From Caldilineaceae bacterium (GTDB lineage Bacteria > Chloroflexota > Anaerolineae > Caldilineales > Caldilineaceae): 32,053 nucleotides of DNA. The position numbers and the translations under genes were made by a program. The stretch covers positions 1-32,053 of the forward strand of contig JAHDWH010000055.1 of assembly GCA_023384455.1 (NCBI GenBank). The letters run 5' to 3'. Under the pieces are notes generated by a model that made no database searches, had not been told where the DNA came from, and was given only the letters and a program-made list of their open reading frames with translations. Positions 22,637-31,384 of this stretch are shown here, in pieces (the first letter of the stretch is position 1; every line of letters begins with the position of its first letter).

Positions 22637-22860
22637 GTGGCGAGGCCACAATTTACGTGGGGAAACGTGAAGACGTGAAACGTGAGATCAGATGACGACA
22701 CCTCACGTTTCACGTTTCAGTTGGTTGGCCGACCGACTGACGCTTGTGCGTTAGTTCCTCGCTGGTACGGAATAAAGTGGCGAAGCCACGATTTGCGTGG
22801 GGAAACGGGAAGACGTGAAACGTGAAATCAGGTGACGACACCTCACGTTTCACGCCTCAC
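22637..22860. repeat. intergenic composite repeat, copies 2 and 3 in tandem
   Basis: Two 78-bp units (22637-22714 and 22777-22854) are close copies of 15643-15720. Between them is the second module with CTGACGC-TTGT-GCGTTAG (22737-22754), whose loop is the complement of the ACAA loop at 15750-15753. The full 22616-22904 gap holds no gene. Confidence 0.88.
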
Positions 22861-22904
22861 CTACCCGATGTAGTGCTATTACGACGGAGTAAGAGACATT
22901 TTCT

Positions 22905-24134
22905 ATGCCTACCCCAATCAAAATGCCACAACTGGGCGAGACGGTTGTGGAAGGAACTGTAGCCCGCTGGCTGAAACAGCCCGGTGATCGGGTGGAACGC
23001 CAGGAGATTGTGCTGGAGATCAGCACAGACAAAATCGACACGGAGATTCCCGCCCCCACCGCGGGTACGCTCCTGCAAATCACCGCGGCCGAAGGGCAGA
23101 CCGTTCGCGTCGGCACAATCATCGGCTATATCGGCGCGCCAGGGGAAATAGTCGCCAGCCACGAGTCACCTGCCCCTACTCCCCAATCTCCAGTCCCCAG
23201 TCCCCAATCCCCAGTTCCTTCTAAACCCACGGGCCGCGCCTTCGTCAGCCCGGTCGTAGCCCGCATAGCAGCCGAACACGGGCTGGATTTGGAGCAGGTC
23301 CCTGGCACAGGGCTGAATGGGCGGGTCACCAAAAAGGATATACTGGCCTGGTTAGAAAATGAGAGCGAACGGCAATCTGTGACTGGCGAAGACATATCCG
23401 TCTCAGTCCCCAGTCCCCACTCCCCAGCCTCCAATCTCCTCCCCCTGACTGCCATGCGCCGGGCCATTGCCGAGCATATGGAGCGCAGCGTAGCCACCAG
23501 CCCCCACGTAATGTCCCTCTTCGAGGCGGATATGACGGCAGTGGTGCGCCATCGGGAAGAGCACAAAGCGGATTTTGCGGTCAAGGGGATCGATCTGACC
23601 TTTACCCCCTACTTTGTGGCTGCGGTGGCCGAAGCGCTGCGGGAGCACCCCCAGGTGAACAGCAGCTTTACCCCCGAAGGATTTCTCCTGCACCGGCGGG
23701 TACACGTGGGCGTGGCGGTGGCGGTGGCGGGTGGGTTGCTGGTCCCCGTCATTCGGGACGCGGACGAGTTGAATCTGGCTGGGCTGGCCCGGGCCGTCAA
23801 TGATCTGGCAAGTCGCGCCCGTTCCCACAAACTTAGCCCGGATGAGTTGCAGGGGGGCACATTTACCGTCACCAATCACGGCAGCAGCGGCAGTCTGCTG
23901 GGCACGCCGATTATCAACCAGCCCCAGGCAGCCATTTTGGGCATTGGCAAAGTCGCCAAACGCGCGGTTGTACGCAGCGGCGGCCATCCGCTCCTGCCCA
24001 GCGCGGATGACGCTATTGTCATCCGGCCTATCTGTTATCTGAGCTTCTCCTTCGATCACCGGGTGCTCAACGGCGCAGAGGCGGATGGGTTTGTGGGACG
24101 GGTGGTGGAACTTTTGGAAGACTGGAAGCAATAA
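22905..24134 (+). CDS. 2-oxoacid dehydrogenase complex, dihydrolipoyl acyltransferase (E2)
   Basis: A 409-aa E2 subunit. The lipoyl domain is at residues 1-80, with the lipoylated K43 in STDKIDTEIPAP. A Pro/Ser linker (about 88-107) leads to the E3-binding domain at 113-151 (FVSPVVARIAAEHG, then GTGLNGRVTKKDIL). A second linker (166-179) precedes the catalytic domain up to residue 409. The active-site motif is DHRVLNG (H385, N389); most E2 enzymes have Asp where N389 stands. Both linkers are encoded by CCCCAGT-type repeat DNA. The E3 gene follows, but E1 is not in the window, so the complex (pyruvate, branched-chain or other) cannot be named. Confidence 0.92.
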   Translation: MPTPIKMPQLGETVVEGTVARWLKQPGDRVERQEIVLEISTDKIDTEIPAPTAGTLLQITAAEGQTVRVGTIIGYIGAPGEIVASHESPAPTPQSPVPSPQSPVPSKPTGRAFVSPVVARIAAEHGLDLEQVPGTGLNGRVTKKDILAWLENESERQSVTGEDISVSVPSPHSPASNLLPLTAMRRAIAEHMERSVATSPHVMSLFEADMTAVVRHREEHKADFAVKGIDLTFTPYFVAAVAEALREHPQVNSSFTPEGFLLHRRVHVGVAVAVAGGLLVPVIRDADELNLAGLARAVNDLASRARSHKLSPDELQGGTFTVTNHGSSGSLLGTPIINQPQAAILGIGKVAKRAVVRSGGHPLLPSADDAIVIRPICYLSFSFDHRVLNGAEADGFVGRVVELLEDWKQ

Positions 24135-24148
24135 GAACGAATCTGAAG

Positions 24149-24206
24149 ACGTGAAACGTGAAACGTAAGATCGGACACTGATCTCACGTTTCACGCCTCA
24201 CGTTTC
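24149..24206. repeat. GTGAAACGTGA palindromic repeat between E2 and E3 genes
   Basis: A left arm with two GTGAAACGT copies ending AAGATC faces 24180-24206, GATCTCACGTTTCACG followed by CTCACGTTTC. It belongs to the same family as 21096 and 22673 and sits about 26 nt before the E3 start. Confidence 0.8.
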
Positions 24207-24232
24207 TTTGACAAAACGATTTGGAGGCATAG

Positions 24233-25666
24233 GTGTCCACACATTCATACGATTACGACCTTCTTATCCTCGGCGGCGGGCCGGGGGGCTATGTGGCGGC
24301 TATTCGGGCCAGCCAATTGGGGCTGAAGACCGCGCTGGTAGAGCGGGAAAGTTTGGGCGGTGTCTGCCTGAACTGGGGTTGTATCCCCACCAAAGCGCTG
24401 ATCCACAACGCGGAGGTTCTGGAAACCCTGCACAGCGCGGCTGACTTTGGCTTTGGCTTCGAGAACTTAACCGTCGATTTCAGCAAAGCTATTTCGCGCA
24501 GCCGTTCGATTGTGGACCGCCAGACCAAAGGCGTGGCCTTTCTGATGAAGAAGAACAAAATCGATGTCATCAACGGTCACGGTGTCTTTGTCAATTCCCA
24601 CAGCGTGCGGGTGGGCAATTCCCCCTATGCCCAGGTGCAGGAAGAACGCACGGTCAGCGCCGCGCATATTATCCTGGCAACGGGTGCCCGGGCCGCGTCT
24701 CTGCCCGGCGTAGAGATCGACGGCGAGCGGGTGATCCAATACCGGGACGCGCTGGTGCTGGAGAATCTGCCCCAAAAGCTGGTGGTGGTCGGCTCTGGCG
24801 CGATTGGGATGGAGTTCAGCTACATCTACCGCACCTATGGCGTGGACGTGACGATTGTGGAGATGTTGGAAAACCTGCTGCCCTTGGAAGACGAGGAAGT
24901 TTCCGCCGAGGTAGAAAAGAGCTTCAAAAAGGCGGGGATACGGGCATTGACCGGGACACGCACGGAGGCGGTGGAAAAGACGGAAAGCGGCGTACGTGTG
25001 ACCGTCAAGAATGTCAAGAGCGGCGCGAGTGAAATTATCGAAGCGGACAAAGTGCTGATGGCTATCGGCATTCGCCCCAACACCGACCGCATTGGGCTGC
25101 ACGCCACAGGTGTAGAGACGGACAAGCGGGGCTTTGTGGAGATCGACGCGGTTATGCGTACGAATGTGAAGCACATCTACGCCATCGGTGACTGCACGGG
25201 CAAGCTGGCTCTGGCCCACGTAGCCAGCGCCCAGGGGATTGTGGCCGCCGAGACAATCGCCGGGGCAGAGACGATGCCCATCCCCGCCGAACGCTACCGC
25301 TTCCTGCCCCGCTGCACCTACTGCCAGCCCCAGGTCGCCAGTCTCGGCTTGACCGAAAGCCAGGCCCGGGCCGAAGGCCACGAGATCAAAATCGGCAAAT
25401 TTCCCTTTATGCCCAACGGCAAGGCCCAGGCGTTGGGCGTGCGCACGGGCTTTGTCAAGCTCATCTCCGACGCCAAATATGGCGAAATTCTGGGTGCGCA
25501 CATTGTGGGACCGGGTGCTACGGAGCTGCTCCCCGAAATCAGCCTGGCCCAAATGATGGAGATCACCCCGGCGGAGATCGCCCGCAACGTCCACGCCCAC
25601 CCGACACTGGGTGAAGTGCTGATGGAAGCTGCCCACGCGGTGGAGGGCCATCCGATCCATATGTAG
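24233..25666 (+). CDS. lpdA: dihydrolipoyl dehydrogenase (E3)
   Basis: A 477-aa FAD-dependent disulfide oxidoreductase that re-oxidises dihydrolipoyl groups of E2 with NAD+. The FAD motif is LLILGGGPGGYVAA near the start. The redox disulfide is C45/C50 in GGVCLNWGCIPTK. The NAD motif is VVGSGAIGMEFS, the second FAD motif is IYAIGDCTG, and the C-terminal base pair is H456/E461 in HAHPTLGE. It starts at GTG 24233 with GGAGG 5 nt upstream. Its neighbour is the E2 gene, so the pair probably serves the same complex. Confidence 0.95.
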   Translation: MSTHSYDYDLLILGGGPGGYVAAIRASQLGLKTALVERESLGGVCLNWGCIPTKALIHNAEVLETLHSAADFGFGFENLTVDFSKAISRSRSIVDRQTKGVAFLMKKNKIDVINGHGVFVNSHSVRVGNSPYAQVQEERTVSAAHIILATGARAASLPGVEIDGERVIQYRDALVLENLPQKLVVVGSGAIGMEFSYIYRTYGVDVTIVEMLENLLPLEDEEVSAEVEKSFKKAGIRALTGTRTEAVEKTESGVRVTVKNVKSGASEIIEADKVLMAIGIRPNTDRIGLHATGVETDKRGFVEIDAVMRTNVKHIYAIGDCTGKLALAHVASAQGIVAAETIAGAETMPIPAERYRFLPRCTYCQPQVASLGLTESQARAEGHEIKIGKFPFMPNGKAQALGVRTGFVKLISDAKYGEILGAHIVGPGATELLPEISLAQMMEITPAEIARNVHAHPTLGEVLMEAAHAVEGHPIHM

Positions 25667-25673
25667 TCGTCTG

Positions 25674-25705
25674 CCTGCCCGGATGTCCACGAAAATCCGG
25701 GCAGG
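25674..25705. terminator. two-way hairpin between convergent genes
   Basis: CCTGCCCGGAT (25674-25684) pairs perfectly with ATCCGGGCAGG (25695-25705). It fills the gap between the E3 gene (+) and the aminotransferase fusion (-). There is no U-tract on either side, so termination is plausible rather than shown. Confidence 0.55.
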
Positions 25706-28700
25706 TCACCCCGCGGTTAATTCATCCAAAATCCGCTCAAACGTCTCCACCAGCCGATCCGCATCCCCAAAGCCAAAAGGCATCGGCGGGCGAATTTTTA
25801 CGACATTGTGCAGCGGACCGTCCGTCCCCAGCAGAATCCCCTCCTCCCGCATCCGGTTGGCGACGTAGGAGGCTTCCGCCGGAGCCGGCTCCAGCGTCTC
25901 CCGATCCCGTACCAACTCCACGCCCAGGAAAAGCCCGGAGCCACGCACATCCCCCACCAGCGGAAAGCGCTGGGCAAAGGGGCGCAGCCCGGCCAGCAGA
26001 TGCTCACCCACCCGGCGCGCGTGCTCCTGCAAACCTTCCTCTGTCACCACATCCAACACCGCCAGCCCCACTGCGCACGAGACCGGATTGCCGCCAAAGG
26101 TGCTGAAGAATTCCATCCCGTTGTCAAAGGAGGCTGCGATCTCCGCGGTGGTAATCAGTGCGGCCAGGGGATGGCCGTTGCCGATGGGCTTGCCCAGCAC
26201 CACCACATCCGGCACAACGCCCTGCGCCTCAAAGGCGTAGAAGCGAGTACCGATGCGCCCGTAGCCAGTCTGCACTTCGTCGGCAATGCAGATGCCCCCG
26301 GCGGCCCGCACATACCGGTAGACGTCGGCCAAATAGCCCGGCGGGAAGAAAATCTGCCCCCCCACGCTGGGACAGGACTCGGCGATAAAGCCGCCGGGAT
26401 TCCGGCCCGCCGCCTGCATCCGCTGGATGGCCGCCTGCACACCCGCCGCGTACTGCGCGCCCGCCAGGGGATTGTCGGCTTTGAACGGGCCCCGGTAGAT
26501 ATCGGCCACAGGCGCGGTGTAGACCCAATCCGGCGCGCCCATCCCGCCCGGCCCGTCGTGCTTATAGGGGCTGATGTCGATCAGTCCGCTGCTGTTGCCG
26601 TGATAGGCCCCTTCCAGCACAATCATTTCCCGGCGGCCTGTGTGGGCGCGCACCAGGCGCAGGGCCAGTTCGTTGGCTTCGCTGGCCGAGTTGAGAAAGA
26701 AGCAGACGTTTAGGGGATCGGGCAAAGTTGTTGCCAGCCGCTCGGCATAACGGGTCAGGTTGTCGTGGAGATAGCGGGTGTTGGTATTGAGGACGGTCAT
26801 CTGTTCCTGCGCGGCCCGCACAATGCGCGGGTGACAGTGGCCCACGTGGGGCACATTGTTATAGGCGTCCAGATAGCAGCGCCCCGTCTCGTCGTAGAGA
26901 AATTGCCGCCAGCCCCGCACGACCTTCACCGGCTGCCGGTAGCCGATGCTGAGATTGCCGCCGATGCGGGCGCGGCGCGCGGCCAGTGTCTCCGCTTTTG
27001 TCGGCTGCACAGGCGGAAAGAGTTCAGTCGGGATTCCCAGAATTAGATTTGGGTCCGGGCAGAAGGCTTTCCACACTTCCCGTTGGCTGGCTGTGCCCAC
27101 GCCGGGGAAGTCCGTGTCCAATCCCAGCAGGTCGGTGACAATCTGAAAATGCAGATGGGGCGGCCAACCGCCGTTCACCTCCGCACTACCGAGTGTAGCA
27201 AAGGGCGCGCCCGCCGCGACCGTCTGGCCGATTTCCAACCCGTCCAGCGATTCCCGGCTCAGGTGGCCGTAGAGGGTGTAGAATGTCTCTCCGTCGCCGC
27301 TGGCGTGGGAAAGCACAATCACCGGGCCGTAGTCCTGGACCCCGGCGTTGTCGGCGAAGGAATGGACGGTTCCAGCCAGGGGCGCGTGGACGGGTGTTCC
27401 CGTGGGCGCGAAGAGGTCGATGCCCAGATGGATGGTGCGGCGTTCACCCCCTCCCAGCCTCCCCCATACTGGGGGAGGAGCAGTATCGGTGCTTTCCTCG
27501 ATTGAGGGACGTGCCAATACTGCTCCCTCCCCAATCTGGGGAGGGCTGGGGTGGGGTCCAGTATCGGTGCTTTCCTCAATTGAGGGACGCGCCAATACTG
27601 CCCCCTCCCCAATCTGGGGAGGGCCGGGGAGGGGTCCAGTCCCGGTGCTTGCCTCCATCGCAGGACCCGCCGATACTGCCCCCTCCCCACAGTGGGGAGG
27701 GCTGGGGTGGGGTGAAGTATCGAACATCCCCGCCGTATAAATCAGCCGGGCCTCGTCGTAGCGACCCACGCCCACCGACGCGCCGACTACTCGCATCTGC
27801 CCATTCAACCGGTCATCCAGCCGCTCGGCGCTGTTCTCCGCTTCGTCGCCGTTCAGGAGCGGACTGCCCACACTCAAATCGAAAACCGTATAGCCATCCG
27901 CTTCCATCACCGGCGCGAATCCCTGTTGGCCCAGCCACCCGGCCAACCGTTCGCAGGCGGCCAGGGGCGTCAACCCGCAGGCGTTGCGAAAAACGGATTC
28001 AGCAAAACGGGGATGAATCGTCGCCAGCCGGGGCAGGCTGCGCTGGATGGGCTGCTGGCTGATGGCGAGATATTCGTCGTCGGGCCGCTGGCTACGCTGG
28101 TGCGCGGCCATACAGACGCTGACGCAGAGACGCAGGCGGATCAGCCCCCAGAGCGCGGCCAGTTCGTCTTGGGTGAGGGATGTGATTTCGTTATAGCCCG
28201 CCACAATCTCGGCAGCGGCGGCCAGGGGGTCGGCCTTATCCAGCACAGCGTAGGCCGCGGCCACAGCCAGCCCACCCACACGATAGCTGTGGACCAGATC
28301 GCCGAAGTCGATCAGCCCCACCACCTGCTGGTTGCGCGAATAGAGATCGCTTCCGCCGCCTACCAATACATTATAATCGTTGGCGTCGTTGTGGATCACC
28401 TGTTGGGGCAAGTCGGGCAAAAACAGCGCGGTCTGCCGTCGGTGATCGGCGGTCAGCTTTTCCACCAGCGCCGCCATCGCCGGATCGTCGATCAGCCCGG
28501 CGTAGCGGTCGATCACCGCCAGCCCCTGGGCCAAATTCCAGTCGAAGTTCCGGTGGATGGCCGGGTGGCGGTGTCCTGAGCCTGTCGAAGGGTCGAAATC
28601 GGCCAGGGCCGCGTCCACCTGGGCCACCCGGCGGCCAATCTCGCGCCAGAGCCCGGGGGTCTGGCGGCGCTGCTGGGCCAAGGGCGTGCCGGGCAGGAAA

Positions 28701-29026
28701 GTGAGCAGACGCACCCAATGGCGGCTGCCGTCCGCTCCGTCGATTGGGGTCATCAACCGACCGTCTTTTGCAGGTAGGACCCGAGGACAGATGCCCGTCG
28801 CTTCCACCCGGCGCAGTGCTTCGGTCTGGGCTTCCAGCAGGCCAGCGTCTTCCTGGCCGTTGGCAATTTTCAGGACAAAGGCTTCTCCCGTTGGCGTGTC
28901 GAGACGAAAGTTCTGGTCCCGTTCACCGGGCAGTGGTGTGGCGGCGGCGATAATCCCGTAGAGGTTCGCGGCAAGGGAAGTTGCATCTGCGGGGGAGAAG
29001 GTGGATGTGTGAGTGAGATTCGGCAT
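25706..29026 (-). CDS. APH kinase - M23 peptidase - class III aminotransferase fusion
   Basis: A 1106-aa three-domain protein. Residues 1-330 are an aminoglycoside/choline-kinase-like domain with HNDANDYN (H212, D214, N219) and LIDFGD (D240). Residues 434-527 are a repetitive Pro/Gly linker. Residues 528-640 are an M23/LytM-like domain with IHLGID (H533, D537) and HLHF (H624, H626), so the zinc ligands look intact. Residues 655-1106 are a class III aminotransferase with ADEVQTG (D916) and the PLP lysine K946 in [10 protein letters not shown]. The kinase and aminotransferase parts resemble hydroxylysine kinase and the phospholyases for phosphohydroxylysine or phosphoethanolamine, so it may phosphorylate an amino alcohol and then eliminate phosphate. 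No signal peptide is seen, so the M23 domain's role in the cytoplasm is puzzling. Confidence 0.9.
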   Translation of the reverse strand: MPNLTHTSTFSPADATSLAANLYGIIAAATPLPGERDQNFRLDTPTGEAFVLKIANGQEDAGLLEAQTEALRRVEATGICPRVLPAKDGRLMTPIDGADGSRHWVRLLTFLPGTPLAQQRRQTPGLWREIGRRVAQVDAALADFDPSTGSGHRHPAIHRNFDWNLAQGLAVIDRYAGLIDDPAMAALVEKLTADHRRQTALFLPDLPQQVIHNDANDYNVLVGGGSDLYSRNQQVVGLIDFGDLVHSYRVGGLAVAAAYAVLDKADPLAAAAEIVAGYNEITSLTQDELAALWGLIRLRLCVSVCMAAHQRSQRPDDEYLAISQQPIQRSLPRLATIHPRFAESVFRNACGLTPLAACERLAGWLGQQGFAPVMEADGYTVFDLSVGSPLLNGDEAENSAERLDDRLNGQMRVVGASVGVGRYDEARLIYTAGMFDTSPHPSPPHCGEGAVSAGPAMEASTGTGPLPGPPQIGEGAVLARPSIEESTDTGPHPSPPQIGEGAVLARPSIEESTDTAPPPVWGRLGGGERRTIHLGIDLFAPTGTPVHAPLAGTVHSFADNAGVQDYGPVIVLSHASGDGETFYTLYGHLSRESLDGLEIGQTVAAGAPFATLGSAEVNGGWPPHLHFQIVTDLLGLDTDFPGVGTASQREVWKAFCPDPNLILGIPTELFPPVQPTKAETLAARRARIGGNLSIGYRQPVKVVRGWRQFLYDETGRCYLDAYNNVPHVGHCHPRIVRAAQEQMTVLNTNTRYLHDNLTRYAERLATTLPDPLNVCFFLNSASEANELALRLVRAHTGRREMIVLEGAYHGNSSGLIDISPYKHDGPGGMGAPDWVYTAPVADIYRGPFKADNPLAGAQYAAGVQAAIQRMQAAGRNPGGFIAESCPSVGGQIFFPPGYLADVYRYVRAAGGICIADEVQTGYGRIGTRFYAFEAQGVVPDVVVLGKPIGNGHPLAALITTAEIAASFDNGMEFFSTFGGNPVSCAVGLAVLDVVTEEGLQEHARRVGEHLLAGLRPFAQRFPLVGDVRGSGLFLGVELVRDRETLEPAPAEASYVANRMREEGILLGTDGPLHNVVKIRPPMPFGFGDADRLVETFERILDELTAG
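27446..27725. repeat. tandem 78-bp repeat array inside the fusion gene
   Basis: Three tandem 78-bp units start at 27488, 27566 and 27644; the third is more diverged. They are preceded by a partial palindromic copy (27446-27487). Each unit contains the CCCTCCCC...GGGGAGGG palindrome. As 78 is divisible by three, the array encodes 26-residue repeats ([15 protein letters not shown] followed by [11 protein letters not shown]) as an interdomain linker. Confidence 0.92.
28574..28592. repeat. CCTGAGCCTGTCGAAGG repeat inside the kinase domain
   Basis: The same core as at 19941 lies here in frame, encoding DPSTGSG on the minus strand before the [11 protein letters not shown] segment. It appears to be an inserted repeat tolerated in a surface loop. 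Confidence 0.7.
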
Positions 29027-29047
29027 AGGATTCTGGGATGATGAGAT

Positions 29048-29932
29048 TTAGCGGGCTGGGGATGGGTATTGCAATGTGTACAGGGCGAGCAGTGCCAGAC
29101 TGGTCGTTTCGACGTTTGGATCGGTCAGTTGGAAGGCGTCCCGGCGGTAGTGGGTGTGGAAGCCACCAGTTGCCGGGTTCTGTTGGGCCAGCAGGACAGC
29201 CAGCAATGGCTTATTCACCGGCGCGCCGAGCAGCGCGCCGGCATAGACGCACCAGGCCGGGCCGATTGTCTCATAGACCCCATCCCGCCGCCGCCAGGCT
29301 TCGTCGGCCCAGCCAATGCCGTCGAAGGTGGAGAGTTCGGTTTCGTAGAGCCAGCGGGCCACGGCCAAATTGCCTCTGTTGTATTGGTTGACCGCGCCCA
29401 TACAGTGCAGATTGGAGAAGCTGGACCAGTCGTAGAAGAAGCCCAAATCCGGGGTGTGGGTCTCCTGCAACACACAGTCGGCCAAGGGGCCAGCCTCCTC
29501 TGCATCCAGAAAATCGCATTCGCCTGAACCCTTTTGCTCCACCACAATATCCTTGTGATGCAGGGGCGGCCAGACAATCACCTCGCCCCAGGCCACTTCG
29601 ACAAAACCGTTGCGGTCGTAGCCGTAACGGTCCAGGCTGGCGCGCAGAGTCGCAGCCATTTCGCTTTCGCCGGTTTGCTCGAACACATACGCGGCCAGGG
29701 CGTTGTCGTTGGTCAGATAGTAGCGGTGCTGGCCGATGTTCGGCGATTCCTGCAGAAGGCCGTAGCTCGGGTTGTACTGGCCTGCGAGAAAGCGTTGACC
29801 GTTGGCGATGGCCGTATCCAGGCCGGGGCTGGGGGTGGGTGGGGGCAGTGGTGTAGGAACAGTGGTTGGTGTATAGACGCATCCAGCGAGTAGAAGGAGT
29901 GCGGTGAAACAAAGACAAAACTTCACTTGCAT
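29048..29932 (-). CDS. lipoprotein of unknown function, helical repeat enzyme-like
   Basis: A 294-aa predicted lipoprotein. The N-terminus MQVKFCLCFTALLLLAGC is a signal with lipobox cysteine C18, followed by a Thr/Pro linker (PTTVPTPLPPPTPSPG). The mature part has helical repeat features (TAIANGQRFLAGQYNPSYGLL, NDNALAAYVFEQTG, GNLAVARWLYETE, NKPLLAVLLAQQNPATGGFH) typical of alpha/alpha-toroid proteins such as squalene cyclase- or glycosidase-like folds. No catalytic residues are recognised. I chose ATG 29932 because the signal peptide starts there; the frame is open to 30355 but overlaps the HigB gene. It shares an intergenic region with the divergent HigBA operon. Confidence 0.82.
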   Translation of the reverse strand: MQVKFCLCFTALLLLAGCVYTPTTVPTPLPPPTPSPGLDTAIANGQRFLAGQYNPSYGLLQESPNIGQHRYYLTNDNALAAYVFEQTGESEMAATLRASLDRYGYDRNGFVEVAWGEVIVWPPLHHKDIVVEQKGSGECDFLDAEEAGPLADCVLQETHTPDLGFFYDWSSFSNLHCMGAVNQYNRGNLAVARWLYETELSTFDGIGWADEAWRRRDGVYETIGPAWCVYAGALLGAPVNKPLLAVLLAQQNPATGGFHTHYRRDAFQLTDPNVETTSLALLALYTLQYPSPAR

Positions 29933-29956
29933 TCCTATATCGGATAACGATATAAT
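29927..29956 (+). promoter_or_regulatory. putative leaderless promoter of higBA
   Basis: TTGCAT (29927-29932) and a perfect TATAAT (29951-29956) are 18 bp apart. The -10 box is followed by 6 nt and then the ATG at 29963, so the transcript would start at the start codon. The palindrome-like TATCGGATAACGATA at 29939-29953 covers the -10 box and could be the HigA operator. Confidence 0.5.
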
Positions 29957-29962
29957 TTTGTA

Positions 29963-30259
29963 ATGGCGATCCAATCCTACTGCACCGACGGTACACGCGA
30001 TATCGCAGAAAGCGTTAATTCGAGGGATGCGCGTCGCACCCTTCCGGTTGAATTGTTTCGTGCTGCGCGCAGACGATTGGCCGCGCTGGATGCTATGACA
30101 TCGCTGACTGAACTTTCGATTTTCCCCGACTGGCGGTTGGAGCAACTGAAAGGTGACAGAGCGGGGCAATACAGCATCCGGATCAACGATCAGTATCGAA
30201 TTTGTTTCGAGTGGGATGGAGTTCATGTGGAAAATGCAGAAGTTACGGATTATCACTGA
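29963..30259 (+). CDS. higB: HigB-family toxin (RelE/ParE superfamily)
   Basis: A 98-aa toxin of the HigB/plasmid-maintenance-killer family. Typical HigB toxins cut mRNA on the ribosome. The diagnostic block is RLEQLKGDRAGQYSIRINDQ, followed by YRICFEWDG and the C-terminal VTDYH. Toxin-first order and a HigA gene 12 nt downstream are characteristic. The region before ATG 29963 has no ribosome binding site, fitting a leaderless transcript. Confidence 0.94.
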   Translation: MAIQSYCTDGTRDIAESVNSRDARRTLPVELFRAARRRLAALDAMTSLTELSIFPDWRLEQLKGDRAGQYSIRINDQYRICFEWDGVHVENAEVTDYH

Positions 30260-30271
30260 TGGGGTTAGACT

Positions 30272-30571
30272 ATGACAATACAGCCACGACGTGCCATTGC
30301 TGTTCATCCGGGTGAGATTCTGGAGGAAATTTTCGAGCAGAATCAGATTACCCAATCAGAAGTTGCCCGACGTCTGGGCATGACCCAATCCAAAATCAAC
30401 GAAATCTGTCGTGGTCGGCGCTGTGTAACGCCAGATATGGCTATGCGCTTCGGCAGATTGTTTGGGCAAAGCCCACTCTTTTGGCTCAATCTGCAAAAGA
30501 ACTGGGAACTCAGCCAACTGGACGAGTCGGTCTATGCTGCCATTGAACCATTTCAGATGGCTGTGTCGTAA
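30272..30571 (+). CDS. higA: HigA-family antitoxin (XRE HTH)
   Basis: A 99-aa antitoxin. It begins with the family hallmark AVHPGEILEEIFEQNQITQ, followed by a helix-turn-helix (QSEVARRLGMTQSKINEICR) and the C-terminal GQSPLFWLNLQKNWEL. It should neutralise HigB and repress the higBA promoter. Its 3' end overlaps the convergent DUF433 gene by 19 nt. Confidence 0.95.
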   Translation: MTIQPRRAIAVHPGEILEEIFEQNQITQSEVARRLGMTQSKINEICRGRRCVTPDMAMRFGRLFGQSPLFWLNLQKNWELSQLDESVYAAIEPFQMAVS

Positions 30572-30759
30572 AATCGACACGCCTGGATGTCTGCATCTTC
30601 CAGCCCCGTATATTCTTCCCGGATCGTAGCCGCCGTAGCGCCGTGGGCCAGCAGATTGAGAATGTATTCAACAGTTAGGCGAGTCCCGCGGATGACCGGT
30701 TTTCCAACCATCACTTTGGGGTTCAGAATAATTCGTTCCAGCAATTTTTCCTCGTTCAT
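30553..30759 (-). CDS. DUF433 antitoxin-like protein, partner missing
   Basis: A 68-aa DUF433 protein with ILNPKVMVGKPVIRGTRLTV followed by YILNLLAHGATAATIREEY, the standard family pattern. DUF433 proteins are usually antitoxins in operons with a DUF5615 PIN-like toxin. Here no such gene follows; the higA gene is convergent and overlaps. It is probably an orphan or remnant. ATG 30759 has AGAGGGACTG upstream. The longer frame to 30810 lies inside the phosphatase tail. Confidence 0.85.
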   Translation of the reverse strand: MNEEKLLERIILNPKVMVGKPVIRGTRLTVEYILNLLAHGATAATIREEYTGLEDADIQACRFYDTAI

Positions 30760-31290
30760 CAGTCCCTCTATTTGGTGATTCAATGCGAAGGTTGCGCCAG
30801 TGCTGCCCATTGGATTCGGTCCTCACCAATTGTTCCACCCACCGCCGCTGCTCCGGCGTGTCTGGCACAGGACAGCCCCGGGCGCGCGCAATGCGCTCAA
30901 AGGCGTCGTCCGAGCTGACGCCTGCTTCCACCAGCAGGGCCGCGGCCAACAGCGCGGAACGCCCCACACTCTGCCGGCAGTGGATGGCGACAGTCTGCCC
31001 TTTGCTTAAAAGGGCGGAAAGCTGGCCGATCAAATCGCGCATCTTTTCGGCGGATCGGGGTGTCTGCCGGTCAGGGATGGGGAAGGCGAAGAAACGAATC
31101 CCCGCTGATTGACTGACTTCTGCCTCCTGCTGCAAACCCAATTCCCATTCTTCTGTGGAGACGAGCAGCGAGACAACCGCCTCGATCCCCGCCTCCTTCC
31201 AGGCGCGGCCTCTGCTTCCAGCCAGTCGCCGCCCCGGGGGCGCGGGACAATGGCCAGTTGTCCTGTCCACGGGCCTGGGGTTCTGTACAA
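30668..31290 (-). pseudogene. dual-specificity phosphatase-like gene with a frameshift
   Basis: The C-terminal part holds the protein tyrosine/dual-specificity phosphatase active site IHCRQSVGRSA (Cys codon 30977-30979) and DTPEQRRWVEQL. The N-terminus MYRTPGPWTGQLAIVPRPRG, then GDWLEAEA, is in a different frame, starting at a TTG (31290) with AAAGG upstream. The two pieces join near 31201-31210, where one missing G (CCGCGCC instead of CCGCGGCC) would restore EAEAAAWKEAGIEAVVSLL. It is either a recent one-base deletion or a sequencing error. If intact, it would be a cytoplasmic phosphatase. The end overlaps the DUF433 gene. Confidence 0.75.
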
Positions 31291-31384
31291 TTGAGCCTTT
31301 ATTTGCTCGCCTCACTCCACTCTGCGCACGATTTCCCGTGGCGTGATCTCCACATCCACACAATCACCTAATTTTTATAGCACA

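Noticed and set aside
27446..27725. CRISPR array
   Set aside because: The repeats are 78 bp in direct tandem with no unique spacers, stay in frame inside a gene, and contain the REP-like palindrome seen elsewhere.
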